Shown here: one piece after another, positions 17,956 through 25,494 of the stretch | Layout of the letters: the number at the start of each line of letters is the position of its first letter | How positions within the stretch are numbered: position 1 is the stretch's first letter | DNA from: Cupriavidus alkaliphilus | Lineage (GTDB): Bacteria; Pseudomonadota; Gammaproteobacteria; Burkholderiales; Burkholderiaceae | Length of the DNA: 64,000 nucleotides | Direction: 5' to 3' | Assembly: GCF_900094595.1 (NCBI RefSeq) | Contig: NZ_FMAD01000001.1 | Coordinates: 682,001 to 746,000, forward strand | Translations under genes and position numbers: made by a program | Notes under the pieces: generated by a model | Databases searched by the model: none | What the model saw: only the letters and a program-made list of their open reading frames with translations | Told to the model about the DNA's origin: nothing

Positions 17956-19136
17956 TGGCCATCACCACGACCGCACCGACCATCGATGCCAACGGCATCA
18001 CGGCGCCTACCTATGCCGACGTGCTGGAATATCTCAAGGCGAAATACCGATCGATTTACGGGCAGGACACGTACCTGGAAGCGGACAGCAAGGATGGGCA
18101 GCTGCTGGCGGTGTTCGCTTCGTCGATCAACGACGCCAACGCGGTGGCGGTCGCCATCTACCGGTCATTTAGCCCAGCCACCGCACAGAACGATGCGCTG
18201 TCGAGCAACGTCAAGATCAACGGCATCGCGCGGCATGCGTCTTCATATTCGACGGTGGACCTGCTGCTCGTCGGCCAGGCCGGTACGACGATCACCAACG
18301 GCATCGCCAAAGACAGCAACGGCGTGAAGTGGGCGCTGCCGGCTTCGGTGACGATCCCGCCGGCCGGCGAGATTACCGTGACTGCCACCTGCCAGACCAT
18401 CGGTGCGGTGTCGGCCGCCGCCGGCAGCATCACACAGATCGGGACCCCGACGCAGGGCTGGCAGACGGTGACGAACCCGGCCGCCGCCGCCGAGGGCGCG
18501 CCGGTGGAATCCGACGCCGCGCTGCGCCAGCGCCAGACCGTTTCCACCGCGCTGCCGTCCCTGACGGTGTTGGACGGCATCGTCGGCGCCGTCGCTAGCC
18601 TGCCTGGCGTGACGAGGTGGGCTCCCTACGAGAACGACACGGACGCCACGGATGCCAACGGAATCCCAAAGCACTCGATCTCGCTGGTGGTGGAAGGGGG
18701 CGATGCAACGGCCATTGCCAACGCCATCGCGGCCAAGAAGACGCCCGGGTCAGGCACGTACGGCACGACGTCGGTGGTGGTGCTGGACGTCTACGGCCGG
18801 CCCATCACGATCCGGTTCTTCCGCCCCTCCAACGCCGCCATCACCGCGACCGTCAACGTGAAAGCGCTGGCCGGGTACAGCACGCAGACTGGCGACGCGA
18901 TCAAGCAGGCCATCGTCGACTACGTCAATGGCGTCGCTATCGGTGGTGGGCAGTCTGGCAGCGTGGAATGGGCGGATGCCATCACCGCGGCAAACAGCGT
19001 GGGCGGCGGCACGGCTTTCAAGCTGACCGGCCTGACGCTGAGCGGCCCGGCCGGCGCCGGCGCGCCCGACGTAGCGCTCGCATTCAACCAGGCGGCGTCG
19101 TGCACGCCAGCAAGCATCACTCTCAACGTGACCTGA
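17955..19136 (+). CDS. Baseplate J-like protein
   Basis: A 393-residue wedge protein homologous to P2 gpJ and T4 gp6. The N-terminal YAD VLEYLKAKYRSIYG region, the helix EADSKDGQLLAVFASSINDA, and the C-terminal QTGDAIKQAIVDYVNGVAIG followed by GSVEWADAITAANSVGG are family hallmarks. Its start overlaps the last base of the gp25-like gene and its stop abuts the DUF2612 gene, so the wedge proteins are likely made together. Confidence 0.9.
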   Translation: MAITTTAPTIDANGITAPTYADVLEYLKAKYRSIYGQDTYLEADSKDGQLLAVFASSINDANAVAVAIYRSFSPATAQNDALSSNVKINGIARHASSYSTVDLLLVGQAGTTITNGIAKDSNGVKWALPASVTIPPAGEITVTATCQTIGAVSAAAGSITQIGTPTQGWQTVTNPAAAAEGAPVESDAALRQRQTVSTALPSLTVLDGIVGAVASLPGVTRWAPYENDTDATDANGIPKHSISLVVEGGDATAIANAIAAKKTPGSGTYGTTSVVVLDVYGRPITIRFFRPSNAAITATVNVKALAGYSTQTGDAIKQAIVDYVNGVAIGGGQSGSVEWADAITAANSVGGGTAFKLTGLTLSGPAGAGAPDVALAFNQAASCTPASITLNVT

Positions 19137-19137
19137 C

Positions 19138-20640
19138 ATGGCAGACCTGACCGATTACACCGGGCTGGTGACGTCCGAGCATAGCCAGCGCCCGAAGTTC
19201 ATGAGCGTAGTTGCGGCACTGGCCCAGCCGATGGTCGACCTGATGAACCTGCTCGGCGGCATGCCGGACAAATTCGACCTCGACCAAGCAGTCGGCGCGC
19301 AGCTGGACGACGTTGGACGATGGGTCGGCATCTCTCGGCGGGTGTCCACGCCGCTCACCGGCGTCTACTTCTCTTTCGACACGCCTGGCGTGGGCTTTGA
19401 CCAGGGGAGCTGGAAGGGGCCGTTCGACTCGGACACCGGGCTGACGCTGCTGGACGATGACACCTACCGGCTGGTGCTGCGCGCGAAAATTGGCGCGAAC
19501 CATTGGGACGGCACGCTGGAATCGACGGCGGGCATCCTGAACAGCATCTTCTCGCCCGGCGACGGGCCGGTGGCGGTGCATGCGAATGCCGAACCGTTCG
19601 GGACTGGTGACGGTGCCTCGACGCAGTTCCAGCTGCTGTACCAGGGGCAGCCGGTCTACCAGATTGACAGCGCGACACTCTACCGGAACGACTGGCAGGG
19701 CAACCAGTTGATGTACCAAACGCCGCGAACGAACATAGCCACCTACTCGGAACAGCTGGACTTATCGGCATGGGGTAAAGCCGCCCTCACTGTCACACCG
19801 AACGCAACAACAGCCCCGAATGGCACGACCACTATGGACAAACTGGTGGAAACGGCTACTACCGGCACGCATGCCTTGACCCGTAACATCTTCGGCACGC
19901 TGGGCAATACGCCCTATACGGTGTCTGCATTCGTCAAAGCTGGTGAGCGTAGGTATGGCCGAATCCGTCTTGGTACAAACATCGGGTTCGTAGCCGATGC
20001 CAAGTTTGACCTTGTCACCGGCAAATACACAAACTCAGCCGGAAACCCCATCGGGGACATCATCCACCTGGGCGGCGGGATTTATAGGGTGACGGTGACC
20101 GGGGTAACTCAAGAGGGCGCCACCAATCTATCCGGCACAGGCCTGTATCTGCATGACCTCGTTACAGGCGGGTCGGCTGGAGGGGACGCGTACGCAGGTG
20201 ATGGCACCTCGGGATATTACGCATGGGGTCTGGACGTCAAAGAAGGTCCGGACCTGACAAGTTACGTATCCGCGACCAATGCACCGGCAACGCTCACTGA
20301 CTACACGCTCGGCCCCAGCGGCATCGCGCAACTGGCCGTTCCGCCGGCGGCCGGTGCCTCACTGAGCTGGACTGGCGACGGCGAAATCTATCCCTCGGGC
20401 ACCTACGTCTTCATCCAAGACAACCAGGACATGTCGATGACCATCGGCGTCGCCGGCAAGGTGCCGTCGGCGGTGTTCCTCGCGCTGCTGGAAGGCGGCT
20501 ACATCCCGCTCAAGCCCGAGGGCGTGCGGGTCAACTTCGTGATCGTCACCTCTGTTGACGGCGTGCCGATGTTCGGTTTCGACGTCGCCAACCAATACGT
20601 CATGGGCCTCGATGCTGGGGCCTGGGGCACACCACTGTAA
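19138..20640 (+). CDS. Tail protein (DUF2612) with inserted fibre/lectin-like domain
   Basis: A 500-residue protein, more than twice the usual length of about 200. Residues 1-190 form a DUF2612 tail protein I-like domain (MADLTDYTGLVTSEHSQRPK, AQLDDVGRWVGISR). Residues 385-500 finish it with VFIQDNQDMSMTIGVAGKVP. Between them, about 197-384, lies an extra beta-rich domain starting NIATYSEQLDLSAWGKA and containing PYTVSAFVKAGERRYGRIR, the pattern of phage head-spike or carbohydrate-binding fibre modules. The inserted DNA is visibly less GC-rich than its flanks, suggesting transfer. It links the baseplate to the fibre and may bind host sugars. Confidence 0.8.
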   Translation: MADLTDYTGLVTSEHSQRPKFMSVVAALAQPMVDLMNLLGGMPDKFDLDQAVGAQLDDVGRWVGISRRVSTPLTGVYFSFDTPGVGFDQGSWKGPFDSDTGLTLLDDDTYRLVLRAKIGANHWDGTLESTAGILNSIFSPGDGPVAVHANAEPFGTGDGASTQFQLLYQGQPVYQIDSATLYRNDWQGNQLMYQTPRTNIATYSEQLDLSAWGKAALTVTPNATTAPNGTTTMDKLVETATTGTHALTRNIFGTLGNTPYTVSAFVKAGERRYGRIRLGTNIGFVADAKFDLVTGKYTNSAGNPIGDIIHLGGGIYRVTVTGVTQEGATNLSGTGLYLHDLVTGGSAGGDAYAGDGTSGYYAWGLDVKEGPDLTSYVSATNAPATLTDYTLGPSGIAQLAVPPAAGASLSWTGDGEIYPSGTYVFIQDNQDMSMTIGVAGKVPSAVFLALLEGGYIPLKPEGVRVNFVIVTSVDGVPMFGFDVANQYVMGLDAGAWGTPL

Positions 20641-20650
20641 GGACCAATCA

Positions 20651-21604
20651 ATGGCAACGAACGATTTTCTGGTGTTCGGCGGCGGCGCGGGCGCCAACGT
20701 CATCACGCAGGTCACCTACTCGGGCCTCGCCGCGCGCACGGCCGGCTTCTCGTCCGGCGTTGCTCAATCGGCCCAGCTCAACAAGGTGTGGCGCCAGTCG
20801 AGCATCATGGCCGCGGTGCTTGCCCAGTTCATTTCGGATCGGACGGGGCAGGATGCGATCGACGATGGCACCACAGCCACGCTTCTCGCAAACCTAAAAA
20901 AGTCGACGCCTGGCCGCCTCTTGCGCATTTGCGTGTACCAGCGCATTGGTGGGGTTCAAATGGTATCCGTCGACGGCGCGGCACCCACTGCGACCGCAGC
21001 GACAACTCACACGCGCCTATCCAATGCGACTAGGATCATCGGTAGGTGCCAGGGGGCTGGTTCAGCTGGAGGCGGGGCAGGCGGCGCGGCATCTGGAAAC
21101 GTCAGCATGGGCGCGCCAGGTATGTCAGGCGCGTACGGTGTCGCCTCGTGGGATGCAGCAGCGTTTGGCGCGTCTCAAGTTATCACTGTGGGAGCTGCCG
21201 GCGTACCGGTCTCCAACAACGTTGGTGGTAACGGAGGGTCATCATCGGTCGGATCCTTGATGACAGCGCCGGGCGGAAATGGCGGGGTAGTCTTCAATAA
21301 CGTTCCACCGCCTTCTTTGAATGGGAACGGTGGATTGTCTTCTGCCGCTACCGGCGCAAATCTGTACTCGTGGAGAGGGGCTGGCGGATCTCCATCGTTA
21401 GGTTTGGCAAGTACAGGTGGCGTTGGCGGTCAAGGCGGCGCATCTGCGTTTGGTCCGGGGCCAGCGGTGAGCTTTAATGCGAACGGCGCCGATGCAGTCA
21501 ACCCAGGAAGCGGCGGCAGCGGGGTGGCGATTAATCAAGCCGGCGGTGTCGCTATCGGCGGAAAAGGCGGTGACGGCATCGTAATCATTGAGGAATACGA
21601 GTGA
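20651..21604 (+). CDS. Polyglycine-rich tail fibre / receptor-binding protein
   Basis: A 317-residue protein; the start MATNDFLVFGGGAGANVITQ is chosen at 20651, eleven bases after the previous stop and after AAGGA. Residues 1-90 are a conserved tail-fibre N-terminus. From about 130 onward the chain is full of short glycine runs (GGGAGGAA, GGNGGSSS, NGNGG, GGVGGQGG, GSGGSG, GGKGGDG) separated by hydrophobic loops, the signature of polyglycine type II sandwich adhesins such as T-even gp38. Variable loops between glycine helices would set receptor specificity. It ends GIVIIEEYE, a common fibre terminus. Confidence 0.8.
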   Translation: MATNDFLVFGGGAGANVITQVTYSGLAARTAGFSSGVAQSAQLNKVWRQSSIMAAVLAQFISDRTGQDAIDDGTTATLLANLKKSTPGRLLRICVYQRIGGVQMVSVDGAAPTATAATTHTRLSNATRIIGRCQGAGSAGGGAGGAASGNVSMGAPGMSGAYGVASWDAAAFGASQVITVGAAGVPVSNNVGGNGGSSSVGSLMTAPGGNGGVVFNNVPPPSLNGNGGLSSAATGANLYSWRGAGGSPSLGLASTGGVGGQGGASAFGPGPAVSFNANGADAVNPGSGGSGVAINQAGGVAIGGKGGDGIVIIEEYE

Positions 21605-21825
21605 TGAAGACATATGTGCGAATCGATGGTGGCGTAGTTGTAGAGTTGATCCGGCCGATGGTGGATGAGGAAGGGAAAGATGTACCCATTGAGGCCCGAT
21701 ACCACCCTGACTTTGTAGCCACGCTGGTGGACGTCACGGATGTCACTCCCACTCCTGTCCAGGGCGATGTATATGCTGATGGAGAGTTCACGAAGCCAGA
21801 ACCATTACAGGAGTCTGGAGCATAG
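21604..21825 (+). CDS. Small tail-fibre accessory protein
   Basis: A 73-residue gene whose ATG overlaps the fibre stop (TGATG). The acidic sequence with YVRIDGGVVVELIRPM and PIEARYHPDFVATLVDVT is found as a small partner after fibre genes. It may assist fibre folding or cap the fibre. The family is only loosely recognised. A GTG one codon upstream is also possible. Confidence 0.6.
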   Translation: MKTYVRIDGGVVVELIRPMVDEEGKDVPIEARYHPDFVATLVDVTDVTPTPVQGDVYADGEFTKPEPLQESGA

Positions 21826-21970
21826 GTGCGTTTTGTACCTGGGCTCCGGCACCGTGTGTCTATTAACCTAGAACTGCTAGAATCACCAACGCCCGTGATT
21901 GTTGCGGAGGTCGCATCTTTCAAGCTGCTTGATGCTCTACTGGTGCAGGTTAATAGACACTATTTCCCAC

Positions 21971-22723
21971 ATGTTCAGCCAGATCAAATCGATGTTTCGC
22001 GAGCAGGGCTCAGAACCGGACCGGATCGGATCGTTCTTCCAGGATGGCAAGCTGTTGCTGGATCGACTCGATGCACTGCCCGAGCCAATGTCGTTCTTCC
22101 CAACGGGTTGGATGACGCCGCTGGAATTGCAGGTGCTGTACAACGCGGCGAAGTATGGTCGTGGCGATTTTCTCGAAATCGGGACTTGGATTGGTAAGTC
22201 TTCAACTGCCATTGCGCTTGGCAGGCGTGATGCCGGTGATTGGCGTACGCGCAAGTACGACGCTGTCGACTTCGGCTTTGTCTCTCTGACAGACTTTTGC
22301 TCCGCGCTTGCTGTTGGTATGGAGTACGCGGCGCAAGATGAAATTGCGAGGCCCGTCCTGACCCCGGGTGGAACCATGGCGGTGCTGATGGAGAATCTTC
22401 GCTCGCGCGGCTTGCTCGATACGGTAACTTCGGTGATTCGAGGCAACGCTGCAGACGTGCCGGTCCGTGAACACTATGGTGTGGTCTTCTGCGATGCGAC
22501 TCACAATGAAGCTGAGATCGCTGTTGTGGGTCCGATGTTGTCGCGCGCACTACGGCCGGGGAGTTGGCTCATGTGCGATGACATTCATGAGCATCAGCAT
22601 CTGGTTGACGCGTTGAGCAAATACGTGACCTTCGACTTCTTCCATCTGCTGACTCATTCGGATTCTCAGAGCAAGGCAGCAATCGGTCGAGTTAAGGCGA
22701 CCGCTGCGCATAAGCCGAGATAG
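21971..22723 (+). CDS. Class I SAM-dependent methyltransferase (accessory)
   Basis: A 250-residue methyltransferase. Motif I is FLEIGTWIGKSSTAIALG, followed by an acidic YDAVDFG; VVFCDATHNEAEI and SWLMCDDIHEHQHLV resemble the later strands of O-methyltransferases. Base composition is lower in GC than the phage structural genes. It stands alone after the fibre with a 145-base gap and two terminators behind it, so it looks acquired. The likely substrate is a sugar or surface polymer rather than DNA, since no DNA-methylase motif is seen. The start at 21971 is tentative, as no strong ribosome site is present. Confidence 0.7.
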   Translation: MFSQIKSMFREQGSEPDRIGSFFQDGKLLLDRLDALPEPMSFFPTGWMTPLELQVLYNAAKYGRGDFLEIGTWIGKSSTAIALGRRDAGDWRTRKYDAVDFGFVSLTDFCSALAVGMEYAAQDEIARPVLTPGGTMAVLMENLRSRGLLDTVTSVIRGNAADVPVREHYGVVFCDATHNEAEIAVVGPMLSRALRPGSWLMCDDIHEHQHLVDALSKYVTFDFFHLLTHSDSQSKAAIGRVKATAAHKPR

Positions 22724-22745
22724 CAGAAAGCCCCACGACACGATG

Positions 22746-22771
22746 TGCCACCTTCGGGTGGCATTTTTTTT
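22746..22771 (+). terminator. Rho-independent terminator of the late operon
   Basis: Perfect 7-bp stem TGCCACC / GGTGGCA with a TTCG loop, followed by eight T residues. It ends transcription of the tail and methyltransferase genes. Confidence 0.9.
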
Positions 22772-22772
22772 G

Positions 22773-22795
22773 CCCGCCACGAGCGGGCTTTTTCA
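22773..22795 (+). terminator. Second, tandem rho-independent terminator
   Basis: Stem GCCCGC / GCGGGC with a short loop and a run of five T residues, directly after the first terminator. Tandem terminators insulate the lysis cassette from the tail operon, although late antitermination could read through. Confidence 0.8.
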
Positions 22796-22809
22796 TTTCC
22801 GGGGAATCT

Positions 22810-23028
22810 ATGCGGCAAACCAATCCGGCCGAGGTATCGAGCTACGCGGGCAGCCTCGTCGCTGTGCTGTCCTCTCTCACGCTGACCGACATCGGGATTA
22901 TCGTCGGCATCGTCACGGCGCTGGCCACGTTCGCTCTAAACGCCTTCTACATGCGGAGGAAAGATCAACGCGAGCGCGAGGCACACATCGCCCGCATGCA
23001 CGCATTGACGGAGGCATGCCATGAGTAG
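22810..23028 (+). CDS. Holin, HP1-like
   Basis: A 72-residue protein with one clear membrane helix at about 27-47 (DIGIIVGIVTALATFALNAF) and a highly charged C-terminus (MRRKDQREREAH), the layout of HP1-type holins. It forms the timed membrane lesion at the end of the lytic cycle. It overlaps the endolysin start by eight bases and heads the cassette holin-endolysin-Rz/Rz1. Confidence 0.82.
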   Translation: MRQTNPAEVSSYAGSLVAVLSSLTLTDIGIIVGIVTALATFALNAFYMRRKDQREREAHIARMHALTEACHE

Positions 23029-23530
23029 GCAGCGGATTGCTGTGGCGCTGCTGACGATTTCGGCGGCCGGCTTCGGCGTGTGGAAATCGTGGGAGAGCTT
23101 CACCGGTCAGGCGGTGATTCCGACCAGGGGTGACGTGCCGACCCTGGGGTATGGCTCTACTCGCTATGAGGACGGCCGGCCCGTTCGCATGGGGGACAGC
23201 ATTACGCGCGAGCGCGCTGAGGTGCTGGCTCGCAACCTCATGAAGGCCGACGAGCGGCAGCTCGCAGCCAGTTTGCCGGGCGTGAAGCTGTATCAGGCCG
23301 AGTTCGATGTCTATGCCGATTTCGTTGGCCAGTTCGGCATCGGCAACTGGCGCGCGTCGACCATGCGTCGGCGCCTGCTCGCCGGCGACTATGCGGGAGC
23401 CTGTGATGCGCTGCTGCGCTACCGGTTTTCGGCCGGCTTCGACTGCTCGACGCCAGGGAACAAACGCTGTTACGGGGTCTGGGCGCGCCAGATGGACCGG
23501 CACCGCAAATGCGTGGAAGCGCAGCCATGA
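23021..23530 (+). CDS. SAR-type endolysin, glycoside hydrolase family 24
   Basis: A 169-residue muramidase. Residues 5-20 form a weakly hydrophobic Ala/Gly/Ser/Thr-rich N-terminal segment (IAVALLTISAAGFGVW) like a signal-anchor-release helix. The catalytic Glu is E25, followed by the conserved PTRGDVPTLGYGST block (D38 and T41 as probable partners). Two C-terminal cysteines (DCSTPGNKRCYG) may pair. With a SAR helix the enzyme is exported by Sec and activated when it leaves the membrane. The ATG overlaps the holin gene and the stop overlaps the Rz start. Confidence 0.85.
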   Translation: MSRQRIAVALLTISAAGFGVWKSWESFTGQAVIPTRGDVPTLGYGSTRYEDGRPVRMGDSITRERAEVLARNLMKADERQLAASLPGVKLYQAEFDVYADFVGQFGIGNWRASTMRRRLLAGDYAGACDALLRYRFSAGFDCSTPGNKRCYGVWARQMDRHRKCVEAQP

Positions 23531-24051
23531 TGGCGCTCACCAAGGTGTCGTGGCGAGCCATGGGCGCGCTGGGTGTTGCGGCCTCCTTGTTCGCGGCCGG
23601 CTGGGCGGCCAACGGCTGGCGCATCGGCGCGAAGATCGTTCAACTGGAAGCGGCACAGGCCAAAGAACGGGAAGGGCGGGCCGGCGCACTGGCCGCGGCG
23701 TCTCAAGCCGCGCGCGCCGAGGAACAACGCAGGACCGCAGAACAGAGGGGGATTGCCAATGCTGCAGCGAAAGAACGTGACCATGCCCAGGCTGATGCTC
23801 GCGCCGCTGGCGCTATTGCTGAGCAGCTGCGCGTGCGAGTTGCCCAGCTTGCCGCAGCTGCCCGCGCCGCCGGCAATTCCGGCGCTGCCGGCGGAAGCGC
23901 GGCAGCCGGAGACCCCCTCGATGTGCTTACCGACGTGCTCAGCCGGGCTGACGCGCGAGCGGGGCATCTGGCTGAGTATGCCGATCGCGCCCGGGTCGCC
24001 GGCCTTGCCTGTGAGCGAAGCTACGATGCGCTGACGCCGGCGGCGCAATAA
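23527..24051 (+). CDS. Rz-like inner-membrane spanin subunit (i-spanin)
   Basis: A 174-residue protein with a single N-terminal membrane helix (GALGVAASLFAAGWAANGW, about 11-29) and then a long Ala/Glu/Arg/Gln coiled coil through about residue 120, the i-spanin layout. DUF2514-like lysis proteins share this form. It starts with ATGATGG overlapping the endolysin stop. The second half of the gene encodes Rz1 in another frame. Confidence 0.82.
   Translation: MMALTKVSWRAMGALGVAASLFAAGWAANGWRIGAKIVQLEAAQAKEREGRAGALAAASQAARAEEQRRTAEQRGIANAAAKERDHAQADARAAGAIAEQLRVRVAQLAAAARAAGNSGAAGGSAAAGDPLDVLTDVLSRADARAGHLAEYADRARVAGLACERSYDALTPAAQ
23759..24034 (+). CDS. Rz1-like outer-membrane spanin lipoprotein, nested in Rz
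   Basis: A 91-residue protein read in the +1 frame entirely inside the Rz gene. The start ATG at 23759 is preceded by a strong AGAGGGGG ribosome site. Residues 12-24 form a lipoprotein signal ending APLALLLSSC with Cys24 as the lipidated residue. The next segment is proline-rich (PSLPQLPAPPAIPALPAE), the hallmark of Rz1. It would pair with Rz to fuse inner and outer membranes at lysis. Confidence 0.85.
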   Translation: MLQRKNVTMPRLMLAPLALLLSSCACELPSLPQLPAPPAIPALPAEARQPETPSMCLPTCSAGLTRERGIWLSMPIAPGSPALPVSEATMR

Positions 24052-24072
24052 AAAAGGCCGGCGCGGGGCGAG

Positions 24073-24351
24073 TTATTCGGGGCGTCCAGAATCACCGTCA
24101 AGCTCAACGTCGGCGCCTATGTCGCGCATGCGCGTCAGTACGCGCTCCATCTCAGCAGCGGATAGCGCCAGGCGCGCGGCGCCGAAGAACAGCATCTGCG
24201 GGGCCATCTCGCGCGGCTGGGCACCGCCCGTGTACTTGCGCCACTGTTGGCCACCGGCGACGCCGAACAGTTCAGCCATTTCCTCGCCCGTTCGGCCGAG
24301 ATCGTTCTTGAGGCGCTGCAGGTCGTCGGGTTTCGGCGGGTTGTATCGCAT
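24073..24351 (-). CDS. Helix-turn-helix protein, probable regulator
   Basis: A 92-residue protein convergent with the lysis cassette. Residues 8-40 (DDLQRLKNDLGRTGEEMAEL, then FGVAGGQQWRKYTGG) look like an XRE-type helix-turn-helix with a long recognition segment. The rest is helical. It lies in the leftward accessory unit behind the 59-aa membrane gene and may regulate the operator at 24617-24637, or may be a phage accessory HTH protein with a different target. Confidence 0.65.
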   Translation of the reverse strand: MRYNPPKPDDLQRLKNDLGRTGEEMAELFGVAGGQQWRKYTGGAQPREMAPQMLFFGAARLALSAAEMERVLTRMRDIGADVELDGDSGRPE

Positions 24352-24352
24352 A

Positions 24353-24375
24353 GAAGAAACCCGCCTTGCGGCGGG
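24353..24375 (-). terminator. Probable weak terminator between two leftward genes
   Basis: Stem CCCGCC / GGCGGG with a TTGC loop. On the minus strand it is followed by TTTCTTC. It may partly separate the membrane gene from the HTH gene. Confidence 0.5.
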
Positions 24376-24382
24376 CCTTGGA

Positions 24383-24562
24383 TCAGTTGAGGAAGAGCTT
24401 TGCGAAGGCCATCGCAGCAGCGATCAGGCCGGTGGCGTACACCACTGGAAGCCAACGGTGCTCGCGGTTCAGCTTCGAGGCTTCCGCGTTGAGCTTCATC
24501 GTCTCAGCCATCAGCTTGCCGATTTCGGCTTCAGTCTTCAGGATGTCCAAGGTCTTTTCCAT
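24383..24562 (-). CDS. Small coiled-coil membrane protein
   Basis: A 59-residue protein. The ATG at 24562 was chosen because AAGGACG precedes it; a longer frame upstream crosses the promoter. Residues 1-33 (MEKTLDILKTEAEIGKLMAE and on) are an amphipathic coiled coil; residues 37-57 (WLPVVYATGLIAAAMAFAKL) form one membrane helix at the C-terminus. The type recurs in Burkholderiaceae phages without known function. It is driven by a very strong promoter with a covering inverted repeat, so it is probably a regulated accessory or exclusion protein. Confidence 0.7.
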   Translation of the reverse strand: MEKTLDILKTEAEIGKLMAETMKLNAEASKLNREHRWLPVVYATGLIAAAMAFAKLFLN

Positions 24563-24614
24563 TTCGTCGTCCTTTCGGGGTGCCGGGCGGCGCGGTGCGC
24601 TACCTCTGGGATGA

Positions 24615-24642
24615 ATATTAGCACCAAAGGGGCTAATGTCAA
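24615..24642 (-). promoter_or_regulatory. Near-consensus sigma-70 promoter with overlapping operator
   Basis: On the minus strand TTGACA (24642-24637), 16 bases, then TAATAT (24620-24615). An inverted repeat spans 24617-24637 with arms ATTAGC and GCTAAT (eight of nine outer pairs match if extended) over the spacer and -10, as a repressor site would. Confidence 0.8.
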
Positions 24643-24681
24643 AGAACTTTTGTGCCTCCTGACTGGTCACGACGCTCGCCG

Positions 24682-24897
24682 CTAGAGACTGGGCGAGCCT
24701 TCGACGAATGTACTTCGCTGCCTGACGTGGCCGTCGCGGCCATGGATCAGCAGCTCCACTTGCCGTTGCCGAGCCTTTTCGGCTCCAGCAGCGATAGCGT
24801 CCTCTAGGGTGCGGAATGTTTCGCGGCCGTGCCCACCGTCGGCCACAACGGCCCAGCGGTCCCCGGCGGCTACGACATGCACTTCCTTGCGCGGCAT
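24682..24897 (-). CDS. DUF2188 family protein, copy 1
   Basis: A 71-residue protein with the DUF2188 pattern: HVVAAGDRWAVVADG, FRTLEDAIAAGAEKAR, and VELLIHGRDGHVRQRSTF. The start at 24897 is fixed by GGAG seven bases upstream. DUF2188 proteins are small beta-alpha proteins of unknown function. This is one of four paralogues in the window (with 24975-25202, 25495-25722 and 27285-27527), about half identical by eye, which suggests repeated duplication or acquisition. Confidence 0.75.
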   Translation of the reverse strand: MPRKEVHVVAAGDRWAVVADGGHGRETFRTLEDAIAAGAEKARQRQVELLIHGRDGHVRQRSTFVEGSPSL

Positions 24898-24974
24898 GAT
24901 TAACTCCTGAGCTTCATAGGCCAGTCTAGTTGTCCGAGACCTGGTATGGGTGCTTCCGAACGAAAATCCTTCGG

Positions 24975-25202
24975 TCACCCCTTGACGCTACGCGGGTCGT
25001 TGCCGAAGGAATTCCGCTCTCGGATCTGGCCGTCGCGGCCGTGGATCAGCAGTTCGACCTTGTCCTGCTTCGCTTTCTCCCTGCCAGCGGAGATCGCCTC
25101 TTCCTGGCTGGGGTAGTGCGTGGTCGCGCCGTCGGTGCCTTCAACGGCGACCGCCCAACCTTGGTCGCCGGCGGGCAGCACGTGGATGTTCTTGCCTGGC
25201 AT
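24975..25202 (-). CDS. DUF2188 family protein, copy 2
   Basis: A 75-residue protein close to copy 1 (HVLPAGDQGWAVAVEG, YPSQEEAISAGREKAKQDK, VELLIHGRDGQIRERNSFG). The start has GGAG upstream. An inverted repeat element at 25252-25278 lies upstream of it and has a near-identical partner upstream of copy 4. The stop lies 77 bases before the start of copy 1, so the two may be co-transcribed. Confidence 0.75.
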   Translation of the reverse strand: MPGKNIHVLPAGDQGWAVAVEGTDGATTHYPSQEEAISAGREKAKQDKVELLIHGRDGQIRERNSFGNDPRSVKG

Positions 25203-25251
25203 GGCTGTCTCCTGGCTGTTGATGCTGCTGCCAGTCTCGGCGCGTCGTGTG

Positions 25252-25278
25252 CCCGGCGGTATCGGACGCTGTCCGACA
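25252..25278 (-). promoter_or_regulatory. Conserved inverted-repeat element upstream of DUF2188 copy 2
   Basis: Read toward the gene it is TGTCGGACA, three free bases, then TCCGATACCG. TCGGAC and GTCCGA form a perfect inverted repeat at 25262-25276. The same element occurs at 27215-27236 before copy 4 with 19 of 22 bases matching. Confidence 0.65.
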
Positions 25279-25284
25279 AAAGAA

Positions 25285-25311
25285 AAGCCCTCGGCCGGGT
25301 GGCGAGGGCTT
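25285..25311 (-). terminator. Rho-independent terminator behind DUF2188 copy 3
   Basis: Eight-base stem AAGCCCTC / GAGGGCTT. On the minus strand it is followed by TTTTCTTTT. It lies between copy 3 (25495-25722) and the promoter element of copy 2, so copies 2 and 3 are separate transcription units. Confidence 0.75.
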
Positions 25312-25494
25312 CAAATTTAGGGTGGGCGATCCGGACGCCCGAAGAAATGATACTGTCACCTTCCTCAAATTGGTGCTGTCGCCGGCGCGCTATGTTGATT
25401 GGAGCACAAACCTCTTTAAGAGGCAGTTGATCGGCGACCGGGCAGGCGGCTCTTGGGGCGCCGCATGGTAGGTGGCCGCCGATTCGGTAGCCAG

